Under the pieces are notes generated by a model that was given only the letters and a program-made list of their open reading frames with translations, made no database searches and was not told the DNA's origin. Position numbers and translations under genes: made by a program. From Bacteroides sp. 519 (GTDB lineage: Bacteria > Bacteroidota > Bacteroidia > Bacteroidales > Bacteroidaceae), in NCBI RefSeq assembly GCF_010500955.1, contig NZ_QVMJ01000003.1, forward strand, positions 159,890 to 223,889: DNA of 64,000 bases. Direction: 5' to 3'. Every line of letters begins with the position of its first letter. Position 1 is the first letter of the stretch. Positions 50,331-58,400 of this stretch are shown here, one piece after another.

Positions 50331-51340
50331 TGACTGTTAAAAATAGAGTAAAAGAGCTCTGGAAACTTTGTTTTAACGACAGTGAAGAATTTATTGAATT
50401 ATATTTCGGACTTCGTTATACCAATAAGATAAACGTATCTATTCAAAGTGGGGACAACATGATTGCAGCACTGCAAATGATTCCCTACCCCATGACTTTT
50501 TGCGGTACAGAGATTTCTACATCCTACATATCGGGGGCATGTACACACCCAGAATACAGAGGTAAAGGGGTTATGCGCGAACTTTTATCGCAAAGTTTTG
50601 CACAAATGACCCGTAAGGGAGTATATGTAAGCACATTGATTCCGGCCGAGCCCTGGCTCTTCGATTATTATGCTAAAGCAGGGTATGTACCTGTATTTCA
50701 TTATTCGGAAAAAGAGGTCGGCATCAAGGAGGTAAACATACCGGATAGTATCACCATTAAACATGCTTGCAGCCCCGACGAGGCATCTTATGCATACTTC
50801 GACCAAAAAATGCATGAACGTTCTTGTTGCATTCAACACGAACAAGATGATTACAATGTTATTCTGGAAGATCTTAAACTAGCCGGAGGTACTGTTTTTA
50901 CTGCATGGGAAAATAACAATATAATAGGTATGGCTTTTGTTATTCCCGAAAGCAAAACGCTCAAAGTAAAAGAAATACTTTGCAACAACACCGATCTCGA
51001 AAACATACTTATTCAACAAGCGGCTATTCACTACAATTCAGATAAAATAGTGGTGGTGCATCCTGCCGATGCCGAGGGTAAACCCAAAGGTATGGCACGC
51101 ATTATTTACGCCAAAGCTGTACTGCAATTATTTGCAGCAACTCATCCTGATAAAGAACTAAATATTGAGTTAACCGACGATCAGCTGTCTTTGAATAACG
51201 GATACTATTATCTGGTAAACGGCAAGTGTATGACTACCCGGAAAAGAATACCGGGCAGCCATTTACAATTAACAATTGGAGAGCTCACTAAGTTGTTGTT
51301 TTCTTATACCGAACCTTATATGAGCTTAATGTTGGAGTAA
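50330..51340 (+). CDS. GNAT acetyltransferase, Eis-like two-domain
   Basis: The N-terminal GNAT domain shows the acetyl-CoA loop THPEYRGKGVMRELLSQSF (about 76-94). A second GNAT-like region and a C-terminal SCP2/Eis-type domain (LQLTIGELTKLLFSYTEP) follow. The start at 50330 overlaps the previous stop by one base, so translation is coupled. The 336 residues fit Eis-like acetyltransferases of unknown substrate. Sharing a message with a DUF2156 transferase suggests related acylation steps, but nothing in the sequence names them. Confidence 0.85.
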   Translation: MTVKNRVKELWKLCFNDSEEFIELYFGLRYTNKINVSIQSGDNMIAALQMIPYPMTFCGTEISTSYISGACTHPEYRGKGVMRELLSQSFAQMTRKGVYVSTLIPAEPWLFDYYAKAGYVPVFHYSEKEVGIKEVNIPDSITIKHACSPDEASYAYFDQKMHERSCCIQHEQDDYNVILEDLKLAGGTVFTAWENNNIIGMAFVIPESKTLKVKEILCNNTDLENILIQQAAIHYNSDKIVVVHPADAEGKPKGMARIIYAKAVLQLFAATHPDKELNIELTDDQLSLNNGYYYLVNGKCMTTRKRIPGSHLQLTIGELTKLLFSYTEPYMSLMLE

Positions 51341-52660
51341 CTACAATCCGCTAAAGTCTACACCTTCGAACACCAGTGATGGTATTCTCCATGACGACGA
51401 TAAGCGAGGATCGTTACCTGCCTCAACAAAAGAGTTCCATAGCGTAATCATGTTACCGGTAACATTCATTTCGGATAGCGGAGTGGTAAGTTTACCGTTT
51501 TCAATCAGGAATCCTTCAATACCAAACGAGAAGTCGCCTGTTGAACTATTACTGTTACCACCATTAAATCCGGTAACAAGGATAGCGTTGTTTAATCCGG
51601 CTATCAACTGCTCCAGATTCTTGTTTCCGGGTTGAAGCACCAATATAGAAGCCCCGCTGATGGTAGGTTCAACTCCCATCTTCTTGGCATTATATGTATC
51701 TATGAAATAAGTTTTCAATACTCCGTTTTCGTATATCGGACGCCTTTGGGTTGCAATACCTTCGCCATCGAAGTAACGGGCACCCGAAGCTTGCATAAGA
51801 TGCGGTTCGTCCATAAGGGTAAACTTTTCGCTTCCTACCTTCTCGCCAAGCTTGTTCATAAGGAATGAGTTGCGTTGTTGCAAAGCTCCACCATTAAGGG
51901 CACTCATCATGGGCGATATCAAACGGCTGGCATTAACCGGATCAACAACCATGGTGTATTTACCCGATTTTATTTTCTGCTGACCCAATTTACGTAGTAC
52001 ACGGGTTAGCGCAGTTTGCCCGATTCCGGTTTTAATCAGTTTATCAAAATAGAGGGAAGAATCCCACCAACCATCAGAGGGGCGTGCTTCGCCTTCACCT
52101 TTTATACTTACACCGGTTGATAACGAACACCAGGATTGTTTGGTTTCGCCCTCAAATCCATTGCTGGCCAAACGGTATCCAAATTGTTCGCCATCATTGT
52201 ATGATGAATCTACCGATATAATACGGCTATCTTTCCCCATTACCTCATTGGCGGCGGCTACAGCCAACGCTACTTTTTCGTCGGGGTTTATGTTGGCCAT
52301 CTTCGAGTCGTAAAGCTGCAGATCGGGCATTCCGCCTTTATAATAGCGCGAAGCATCGGGTAAAACTCTTGCTTCGTCTTTAGCCAGGTAACGGGTCGAG
52401 TCTATTCCGTTTTTAATAAACGATTCCAGTTCTTTTTTCTCTAAGCGGTTGGTCGAGTAATTACCATACCGTCCATCTACATACAACGACAGGCTTAAAC
52501 CACTTTCACTTGCCTGCTGAAGTTTATCCATTTTGGCATCGCGCAACTCGAATGTGGTATTCGATCCTGAATACAAATTTACTCTCGCTGCCTGACAACC
52601 ATTCTTAAGGGCGAAATCCATTGCCCACTGTGCCAGTTTTTTATTGCTATCTGATATCAT
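51341..52660 (-). CDS. pmbA: TldE/PmbA-type metallopeptidase partner
   Basis: PmbA (TldE) forms the TldD/E heterodimer that trims unfolded or microcin-like peptides; it lacks the zinc residues of TldD. The 439 residues begin at 52660 (MISDSNKKLAQWAMDF). The longer frame is only the palindrome translated as KLKNSKTQKL-type repeats. Conserved wording: LRDAKMDKLQQASESGLSLS, DGEGIATQRRPIYENGVLKT, GNSNSSTGDFSFGIEGFLIE and PLSEMNVTGNM. It follows tldD across a palindrome and ends next to the GNAT gene's stop. Confidence 0.93.
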   Translation of the reverse strand: MISDSNKKLAQWAMDFALKNGCQAARVNLYSGSNTTFELRDAKMDKLQQASESGLSLSLYVDGRYGNYSTNRLEKKELESFIKNGIDSTRYLAKDEARVLPDASRYYKGGMPDLQLYDSKMANINPDEKVALAVAAANEVMGKDSRIISVDSSYNDGEQFGYRLASNGFEGETKQSWCSLSTGVSIKGEGEARPSDGWWDSSLYFDKLIKTGIGQTALTRVLRKLGQQKIKSGKYTMVVDPVNASRLISPMMSALNGGALQQRNSFLMNKLGEKVGSEKFTLMDEPHLMQASGARYFDGEGIATQRRPIYENGVLKTYFIDTYNAKKMGVEPTISGASILVLQPGNKNLEQLIAGLNNAILVTGFNGGNSNSSTGDFSFGIEGFLIENGKLTTPLSEMNVTGNMITLWNSFVEAGNDPRLSSSWRIPSLVFEGVDFSGL

Positions 52661-52665
52661 GTTAT

Positions 52666-52856
52666 TTGAGTTTTTGAGTTTGTAAGTTTTTGAGTTTGTA
52701 AGTTTTTGAGTTTTTGAGTTTTTGAGTTTTTGAGTTTGTAAGTTTTTGAGTTTGTAAGTTTTTAAGGTGCAACGCATCAATATTAAAAACACTTTGACTC
52801 AAAAACTCAAAAACTTAAAAACTTAAAAACTTAAAAACTCAAAAACTTAAAAACTA
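52666..52856. repeat. Long palindrome, TTTTTGAGTTTGTAAG type
   Basis: The left arm (52666-52764) holds GAGTTTTTGAGTTTGTAAG words. The right arm (52795-52856) holds CTCAAAAACTTAAAAAC words. The centre has GCAACGCATCAA, a possible relic of the core. Fills the pmbA-tldD gap. Confidence 0.9.
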
Positions 52857-52859
52857 AAT

Positions 52860-54395
52860 TTAGCTTTCTCCACCTACAGTAAGTTTACTTACCAATGCCG
52901 AAGGCATTCCATCAGTTACCGGACAAGATTGCCCGTCTTTTCCACAGGTCCATGTGCCGTTATCAATCTTATCGTTGTTGGCTACCATGGTAATATCTGC
53001 CAATGCTTTGGGGCCATTACCAATAATATTAATATCCTTGATGGGTTGTGTTAACTTACCATCTTCAATAAGATAACCCGATTTTACGAAGAATGTAAAG
53101 TCGCCCGCACCAATCTGTACTTGTCCGTTAGTGAAGTTATCTACATAAACCCCTTTCTTTACAGAAGCAATAATATCTTCTTCCTTCATATTACCGGCTT
53201 CCATATATGTTGAACGCATACGTGGTATAGGAGTATGGCGGAACGATTCGCGGCGACCGTTTCCGGTTGATGGTATACCATAGTGCTGTGCACTGATACG
53301 GTCGTGCAGGTAGCTTGTTAAGATACCATCTTTTACGATATAAGTTTTTTGCCCGTCGGTACCTTCGTCATCTACATTAATAGAACCACGGTTAAAGGGG
53401 ATGGTACCATCATCGACCACGTTGATGTTTTCGTTACATACTTTTTTGTTCAACAGGTCGGAGAATATAGACACATTTTTGCGGTTAAAGTCGGCTTCAA
53501 AAGCATGACCAATGGCTTCGTGCAAGAAGATTCCCGAACCTCCGGCTCCAAGTACTACAGGCATTTCGCCCCCTTTGGGCTTTATGGCCTTGAACATAAT
53601 AGCAGCGCCATCTACAGCTTCGCGGGCAATAACATCAATAATATCGTCGGAAAGAAACTCATATCCCCTCCGATAAGAACGGGCAGAGTAATTGTTTTCA
53701 GTTTTTCCGTTCTCTTCCATAATACAAACAGCACTCAATGACACCATTGGGCGATAGTCGTAATAGATAATGCCTTCCGAATTGCAGAATAAGATATGAG
53801 AGGTTTGATCGGATAACGAGGCAGATACCTTCTGCACACGTTTATCTAACGAGAAAACCTTATCGTTAAGTTTTTGCAGATAAGGCATTTTATCTTTCAG
53901 GATAACCGATTCCCAAGGAGTGGTTATTGAATAATAATTCTTTGTGATTGGCTTTTCGGTAAGGTTTACCGGTGTTTTTGCTTTTCCGTCCGAAGCGATA
54001 CGGGCAGCAGTACGGGCAGCTTTAACCATATCGTTCAGCGAAACATTTTCAACATAAGCATATCCGCTCTGATCGCCCGACAGTACCCGCACACCTACAC
54101 CAAAGTCGATGTTTGAGCTGCAACGGTTTACTGCGCCATCTTGTAAACCAATATTGTTGTAAAAGGTATGTTCAAAGAAGAGATCGGCATAATCGCCCCC
54201 TTTTTCAAGAGCTACCGTAAGTACTTTCTTTAAATCTTGTTCGGTTACTCCAAAGTGTGCCATTGCCAGTGATATAGCAGCTTGCTTGTCGCCATTTCCT
54301 AATGCCGAACCACCGAACGAACCGGCAACGGCAGGCGTAGCTAGTGAACCTATCAATGCAAGGCCACCTGTTCTAAGAAAATTTCGTCTGTCCAT
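52860..54395 (-). CDS. tldD: TldD-type metallopeptidase with twin-arginine leader
   Basis: This is the zinc-bearing half of TldD/E. The metal site is HEAIGHAFEAD (about residues 285-295), with a conserved Cys near the C-terminus (WTCGKDGQSCPVTDG). The N-terminus MDRRNFLRTGGLALIGSLAT has a twin-arginine motif and hydrophobic stretch, predicting Tat export or membrane attachment. E. coli TldD is cytoplasmic. The partner PmbA here has no leader, so the two may not meet unless the leader is not used. Length of 511 fits TldD plus leader. Confidence 0.92.
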   Translation of the reverse strand: MDRRNFLRTGGLALIGSLATPAVAGSFGGSALGNGDKQAAISLAMAHFGVTEQDLKKVLTVALEKGGDYADLFFEHTFYNNIGLQDGAVNRCSSNIDFGVGVRVLSGDQSGYAYVENVSLNDMVKAARTAARIASDGKAKTPVNLTEKPITKNYYSITTPWESVILKDKMPYLQKLNDKVFSLDKRVQKVSASLSDQTSHILFCNSEGIIYYDYRPMVSLSAVCIMEENGKTENNYSARSYRRGYEFLSDDIIDVIAREAVDGAAIMFKAIKPKGGEMPVVLGAGGSGIFLHEAIGHAFEADFNRKNVSIFSDLLNKKVCNENINVVDDGTIPFNRGSINVDDEGTDGQKTYIVKDGILTSYLHDRISAQHYGIPSTGNGRRESFRHTPIPRMRSTYMEAGNMKEEDIIASVKKGVYVDNFTNGQVQIGAGDFTFFVKSGYLIEDGKLTQPIKDINIIGNGPKALADITMVANNDKIDNGTWTCGKDGQSCPVTDGMPSALVSKLTVGGES

Positions 54396-54407
54396 AATAT
54401 ATTTATT

Positions 54408-54480
54408 GAGTTGAGAGTTGAGAGTTGAGAGTTATTTACCATGCGGTGTAACTCTCAACTATCAACTATCAACTATCAAC
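54408..54480. repeat. Palindrome, GTTGAGAGTTGAGA type, core CCATGCGG
   Basis: The left arm (54408-54433) holds GAGTTGAGA words and the right arm (54448-54480) ACTCTCAACTATC words. CCATGCGG lies at 54439-54446. The TGA stop of the cyclase gene (54476-54478) lies inside the right arm. Confidence 0.92.
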
Positions 54481-55243
54481 TAGTTGTTAATAGGCTTTCC
54501 AGTTCTTCTGCCGATAAGCGCAGATAGAATTGTCCCCGGTATGCAATTGATATCGATCCGGTTTCTTCGGATACAATAATTGCATGAGCGTCCGACTCTT
54601 GTGATATCCCCATAGCCGCCCGGTGTCTTAGTCCGAGTTCTTTGGGAATATTAAGATCGTGCGAAACGGGCAATATACATCCTGCTGCCCTGATTCTGTT
54701 TTTCCGTATTATCATTGCTCCATCGTGCAGCGGACTGTTTTTAAAGAAGATGTTTTCAATCAGCCGTTGGTTAATGTCGGCATCTATTACTTCGCCGGTA
54801 CGGATTATATCGTCCAAAGGCAGGTTGTGTTCAACAACAATCAGTGCTCCGGTTTTTTGTTTCCCCATACTGATGCATGCCATTACAATGGGCATAATAT
54901 CCTCGTTGCCTTTCTTCTCCTTTTTTTTGTTATTGGTAAAAAACTTGATGATGGCACTAAACTGCCGATGCGCCCCCAGGGTTAAAAGGAAACGCCGTAT
55001 CTCATCCTGAAACAATACTATCAGGGCAAGTACCCCTACACTTACCAATTTATCGAGTATGGTTCCCAGCAACCTCATTTCGAGAATCTGAGTTACCACA
55101 AGCCAGATAAGCACGAATATCAGTATACCCGAGAATATATTTATAGAACCCGATTCCTTCATCAGTTTGTATGTATAAAACAGTACAAGGGCAACGAGTA
55201 ATATGTCGATAAAATCTTTTAGGCCGAAATTAATAAAATCCAT
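54476..55243 (-). CDS. cdaA: Diadenylate cyclase
   Basis: This enzyme makes cyclic di-AMP from two ATP. Three N-terminal membrane helices (about 10-85) are followed by the DAC domain with the catalytic motifs PLHDGAMIIRKNRI and LGLRHRAAMGISQ. The length of 255 residues and the topology match CdaA (YbbP). c-di-AMP controls potassium and wall homeostasis. It lies downstream of folP, an order typical of Bacteroidales, with a palindrome in the gap. Confidence 0.95.
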   Translation of the reverse strand: MDFINFGLKDFIDILLVALVLFYTYKLMKESGSINIFSGILIFVLIWLVVTQILEMRLLGTILDKLVSVGVLALIVLFQDEIRRFLLTLGAHRQFSAIIKFFTNNKKKEKKGNEDIMPIVMACISMGKQKTGALIVVEHNLPLDDIIRTGEVIDADINQRLIENIFFKNSPLHDGAMIIRKNRIRAAGCILPVSHDLNIPKELGLRHRAAMGISQESDAHAIIVSEETGSISIAYRGQFYLRLSAEELESLLTTS

Positions 55244-55250
55244 ATTTTAA

Positions 55251-55323
55251 AGTTATGAGTTTTGAGTTTTGAGTTTTGAGTTCCATGCGGCATCGTAAAC
55301 TCAGAACTCTAAACTCAGAACTA
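55251..55323. repeat. Palindrome, GAGTTTTGAGTT type, full core
   Basis: The left arm spans 55251-55282 and the right arm 55298-55323, with the core CCATGCGGCATCGT at 55283-55296. The right arm encodes the last residues (SLEF) and TGA stop of folP. Confidence 0.93.
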
Positions 55324-56134
55324 TTTTCTTGGCTTCAACAGCTTCCTTTACATCATGTACGCGTATAATATCTGCTCCTTTCATTAAGGAGATGGTATTT
55401 AACACGGTTGTTCCGTTCAATGCCTCGGCTGGTGATATGTTTAAGAGACGTGTTATCATCGACTTTCGTGACACCCCAACCAACAGTGGAAGTTCAAATA
55501 TACGAAAATCTTCTAAATGCGCCATCAATTCATAATTATGCTCAACGGTTTTACCAAAGCCAAAGCCGGGATCAAGAATAATGTCTTTTACTCCCAGATT
55601 GCGCAACTGCTGCACTTTTTCGGCAAAATAGAGGAATACTTCTTTCACCAGATTATCGTAATGGGGAGATTGCTGCATACTTTGCGGAGTTCCCTGCATG
55701 TGCATTATTATATAAGGTACATTGAGGCGGGCAACAGTATCAAACATATCAGGGTCCATCTCGCCGGCGGCAATATCATTTATTATATCTACCTGATACT
55801 CTTTTACACAAAACTCGGCCACTTTGGCGCGAAACGTATCTACCGAAATAATGGCATCGGGATGGTTGCGCCTGATTATTTCGAGTCCGGTACGGAGGCG
55901 TTCTATTTCTTCTTTGGCTGTGATATGTTCGGCTCCGGGACGCGATGAGTAAGCACCAATGTCGATCATTTCGCCACCTTCTTCAAGAATTTGTTTGGCG
56001 CGTGCGGCAATATCTTCTTCGGTTTGCATCCGGCTTTTTGAGTAGAATGAATCTGGAGTTACATTCAATATACCCATTACCCTAGGTATGGAAAGATCGA
56101 TCAGCTTCCCGTTTACGTTGATAAGCTTGTTCAT
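55301..56134 (-). CDS. folP: Dihydropteroate synthase
   Basis: This enzyme condenses 6-hydroxymethyl-dihydropterin pyrophosphate with para-aminobenzoate in folate synthesis and is the sulfonamide target. Motifs: MGILNVTPDSFYSKS, IDIGAYSSRPGAEHI, ISVDTFRAKVAEF, DIINDIAAGEMD, ILDPGFGFGKTVEHN, LVGVSRKSMITRLL and the C-terminal IIRVHDVKEAVEAKKI. Length of 277 is standard. The C-terminal few residues come from the adjoining palindrome. Confidence 0.96.
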   Translation of the reverse strand: MNKLINVNGKLIDLSIPRVMGILNVTPDSFYSKSRMQTEEDIAARAKQILEEGGEMIDIGAYSSRPGAEHITAKEEIERLRTGLEIIRRNHPDAIISVDTFRAKVAEFCVKEYQVDIINDIAAGEMDPDMFDTVARLNVPYIIMHMQGTPQSMQQSPHYDNLVKEVFLYFAEKVQQLRNLGVKDIILDPGFGFGKTVEHNYELMAHLEDFRIFELPLLVGVSRKSMITRLLNISPAEALNGTTVLNTISLMKGADIIRVHDVKEAVEAKKIVLSLEF

Positions 56135-56246
56135 TTACGTTTTAACTATTTGAATACTTCAATCTCACAAAAGTATAAATAATATTTTTAATATAATTCA
56201 TATTCAAGAATGGAAGCAATCGCTCTTTGCTTTAGTTACGAATTGT

Positions 56247-56481
56247 AAGCAATTACCCCGGCAGGGGTAATATGTGCATAACCCCGGGTGAGCAAAGCGT
56301 AACCCGGGGTACGAACTCCCCTCCATTTCCTGAGCTCCGAAGGAGTTCAACCCTTTCAGGGCTGTTTTGAGTAGGGTTTAGCCTACCCCGGGTTACGCTT
56401 TGCTCACCCGGGGTTATGCATAGTTAAAGCCCTTCGGGCTTATGTAACTTAACAGCCCCTGCCCTTTCGGGGTGATTGCTT
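56247..56481. repeat. Nested palindrome with perfect 37-bp arms (ACCCCGGGTGAGCAAAGCG type)
   Basis: The arms 56275-56311 and 56384-56420 are perfect 37-bp reverse complements. Outer arms 56247-56259 and 56469-56481 pair at 12 of 13. Between and beside them are small hairpins (CTCCGAAGGAG, AAGCCCTTCGGGCTT). The 444-bp gap also holds tandem CTCTGTGTCTCTGTG (about 56505-56530) and ATCGTAAATCGTAA (about 56556-56577) words abutting the murF start. Confidence 0.93.
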
Positions 56482-56540
56482 ATAAATCATTGACCCTCAT
56501 AAAATCTCTGTGCCTCTGTGTCTCTGTGTTCTATAAATAG

Positions 56541-56548
56541 TATCTTTG
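56541..56548 (+). promoter_or_regulatory. -7 box TATCTTTG of murF
   Basis: This is an exact TAnnTTTG match, 30 bp before the ATG. A weak TGTG at 56517-56520 is 20 bp upstream in the -33 position. Confidence 0.6.
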
Positions 56549-56578
56549 TCCCTTCAATCGTAAAATCGTAAATCGTAA

Positions 56579-57868
56579 ATGAACAAGCTATATTCTATAT
56601 TCGAAGTTAGTAACGGAGTTACTACCGATAGTCGCAACTGTCCTGAAGGTTCAATCTTTTTTGCTTTGCAGGGAGATTCGTTTAATGGGAATGCTTATGC
56701 GGCCCAAGCTTTAGAGAAAGGTTGTTCGTATGCAGTTATTGACGATAAGAATTATTTTGTACCCAATGACCGTTATGTTTTGGTTGATGATGTTTTAAAA
56801 ACATTGCAGCAGTTAGCCAATCATCACCGCAAAACATTAAAAACTAAGATTATTGGTATTACCGGAACCAATGGTAAAACCACTACCAAAGAGTTAATAG
56901 CTGCTGTTTTGCAAAAGTCATTTAATGTTCTTTATACACTGGGCAATTTAAACAATCATATTGGTGTACCGCTTACTTTATTACGGTTAACCCCCGAACA
57001 TGATATTGCAGTTATCGAAATGGGGGCCAACCATCAGGGAGAGATTAAAGAGCTATCCGAGATTGCCGAACCCGATTATGGAATTATCACCAATGTAGGC
57101 AAAGCCCATCTGGAAGGATTCGGTTCTTTTGAAGGGGTTATAAAAACAAAAAGCGAATTGTACGATTATCTTCGTGGAAAAGCAAATAGTATTGTTTTTG
57201 TGAATAAAGACAATGAATACCTCATGCAAATGGCTAAAGGGCTTAACAGCATGTTTTATGGCACAGAAGATGATCTGGATATAAACGGAAAAATTACAGG
57301 CAACTCTCCTTACCTGGAGTTTGAGTGGAAGGTAGGAAAGGATGGAGAGAAACAACATGTAAACACCTTGCTGATTGGCGATTACAACTTTACCAATGCG
57401 CTTGCTGCAGTTGCCATAGGTCACTACTTCAATATTGATACCAGTTTAATTAATAAAGCACTCAACGAGTATCAGCCTCAGAACAACCGGTCGCAGCTAA
57501 AGAAAACCGCATTCAACACACTGATTATTGATGCTTACAATGCTAACCCCACAAGCATGAAGGCTTCTGTTGAGAACTTCAGCAAAATGGATGCGCCACA
57601 TAAAATGGTTGTACTGGGGGATATGAAAGAGCTAGGAAACGATAGTTTAGCGGAACATCGTAAAATTCTTGAACTAGTTGATAAAGCAGGCTTTGAAAGG
57701 GTTGTGCTGATTGGGGAGTATTTCAAAGCTGTAAACAGCAAGTACGAATTTTATGATCATGTAAATAACTTTATTGCCGAAGTTAAAAAAGATACGCCCA
57801 AGGGAATGACGATTTTAATAAAGGGGTCGAATAGTGTTAGGTTGAGTATGGTGGTTGAATATTTATAA
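56579..57868 (+). CDS. murF: UDP-MurNAc-tripeptide--D-Ala-D-Ala ligase
   Basis: This ligase adds the D-Ala-D-Ala dipeptide (made by the Ddl at 33933) to the UDP-MurNAc tripeptide in peptidoglycan synthesis. Mur-ligase motifs: the ATP loop IIGITGTNGKTTTKEL, IEMGANHQGEI, NVGKAHLEGFGSFEGV, LLIGDYNFTNALAAVAIG and IIDAYNANPTSMKAS. The 429 residues are standard. It stands alone here, outside a division/cell-wall cluster. Its three TAAAT-type words before the ATG belong to a repeat tract. Confidence 0.96.
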   Translation: MNKLYSIFEVSNGVTTDSRNCPEGSIFFALQGDSFNGNAYAAQALEKGCSYAVIDDKNYFVPNDRYVLVDDVLKTLQQLANHHRKTLKTKIIGITGTNGKTTTKELIAAVLQKSFNVLYTLGNLNNHIGVPLTLLRLTPEHDIAVIEMGANHQGEIKELSEIAEPDYGIITNVGKAHLEGFGSFEGVIKTKSELYDYLRGKANSIVFVNKDNEYLMQMAKGLNSMFYGTEDDLDINGKITGNSPYLEFEWKVGKDGEKQHVNTLLIGDYNFTNALAAVAIGHYFNIDTSLINKALNEYQPQNNRSQLKKTAFNTLIIDAYNANPTSMKASVENFSKMDAPHKMVVLGDMKELGNDSLAEHRKILELVDKAGFERVVLIGEYFKAVNSKYEFYDHVNNFIAEVKKDTPKGMTILIKGSNSVRLSMVVEYL

Positions 57869-58066
57869 GTATTTCAAAGAACGCTGATCACAATGCAAAA
57901 GTACAGCACTGTGAATAAAGCGTATCCATGAAATTCTTATTTTGGAAGATATTGATCATTTTTGCGAGATAATTTTTCATTTATTTTATATCTCGCTGTA
58001 CATTAGCGACTTAAAATTTCGTTGTGTTGTAATGTTTCAAATGGCCTTATTGCCTATCATTTTCAT
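57869..58066. other. murF 3' region
   Basis: No gene is visible. A weak hairpin GCGAGATA/TATCTCGC (57964-57971 with 57989-57996) with a 17-nt loop could be part of a transcript end. The five-unit array follows at 58067. Confidence 0.35.
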
Positions 58067-58176
58067 CCTACCGGGATAAACGTTTTCTCCTACCGGGATA
58101 AACGCCTCATCCTACCGGGACAAATGGTTTCTCCTACCGGGATAAAGGCTTGATCCTACCGGGATAAACTGATCAC
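58067..58176. repeat. Five-unit 22-bp array (ATCC-TACCG-GGAT type)
   Basis: Units start at 58067, 58089, 58111, 58133 and 58155. Each begins CCTACCGGGA and contains, with the preceding bases, an ATCC/GGAT dyad around TACCG in most copies. It lies between the convergent ends of murF and the CHAT gene. Confidence 0.92.
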
Positions 58177-58385
58177 GATTTTATCTTTCCATTTTTTTAC
58201 ATCAGAGTGTGTGTTTAATAACTCACTAGAGTTATTAAATAGTTTTTGTTTTAGTTTTTGTTTTGGTTTATTGCGCGTTCTTATATATAAAGGCTTTGGT
58301 TGCCCTTTAGGTATACCTTTAGGTTGCCCTTTAGGTGTGCTTTTAGGTTGCACTTTAGGTGTACTTAAGGTGCACTTTAAATTGA
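58156..58385 (-). other. PKG-repeat frame, possible gene relic
   Basis: On the minus strand a frame reads STPKVQPKSTPKGQPKGIPK, then a Lys-rich tail ending KKWKDKIVISLSR, with only GTG-type starts. The DNA is a 24-bp tandem (AGGTTGCCCTTTAGGT words, about 58295-58375). Lys-Gly-Pro tails of this sort occur in phage replication-type proteins of Bacteroidota. The N-terminal part of any such gene is absent, and the tail overlaps the last unit of the array. It may be only a tandem repeat. Confidence 0.3.
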
Positions 58386-58400
58386 ATTATTCATACACGG

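Noticed and set aside
52661-52792. Long N-terminal extension of PmbA
   Set aside because: The added 44 residues are the palindrome read as KLKNSKTQKL-type words; the conserved protein begins at 52660.
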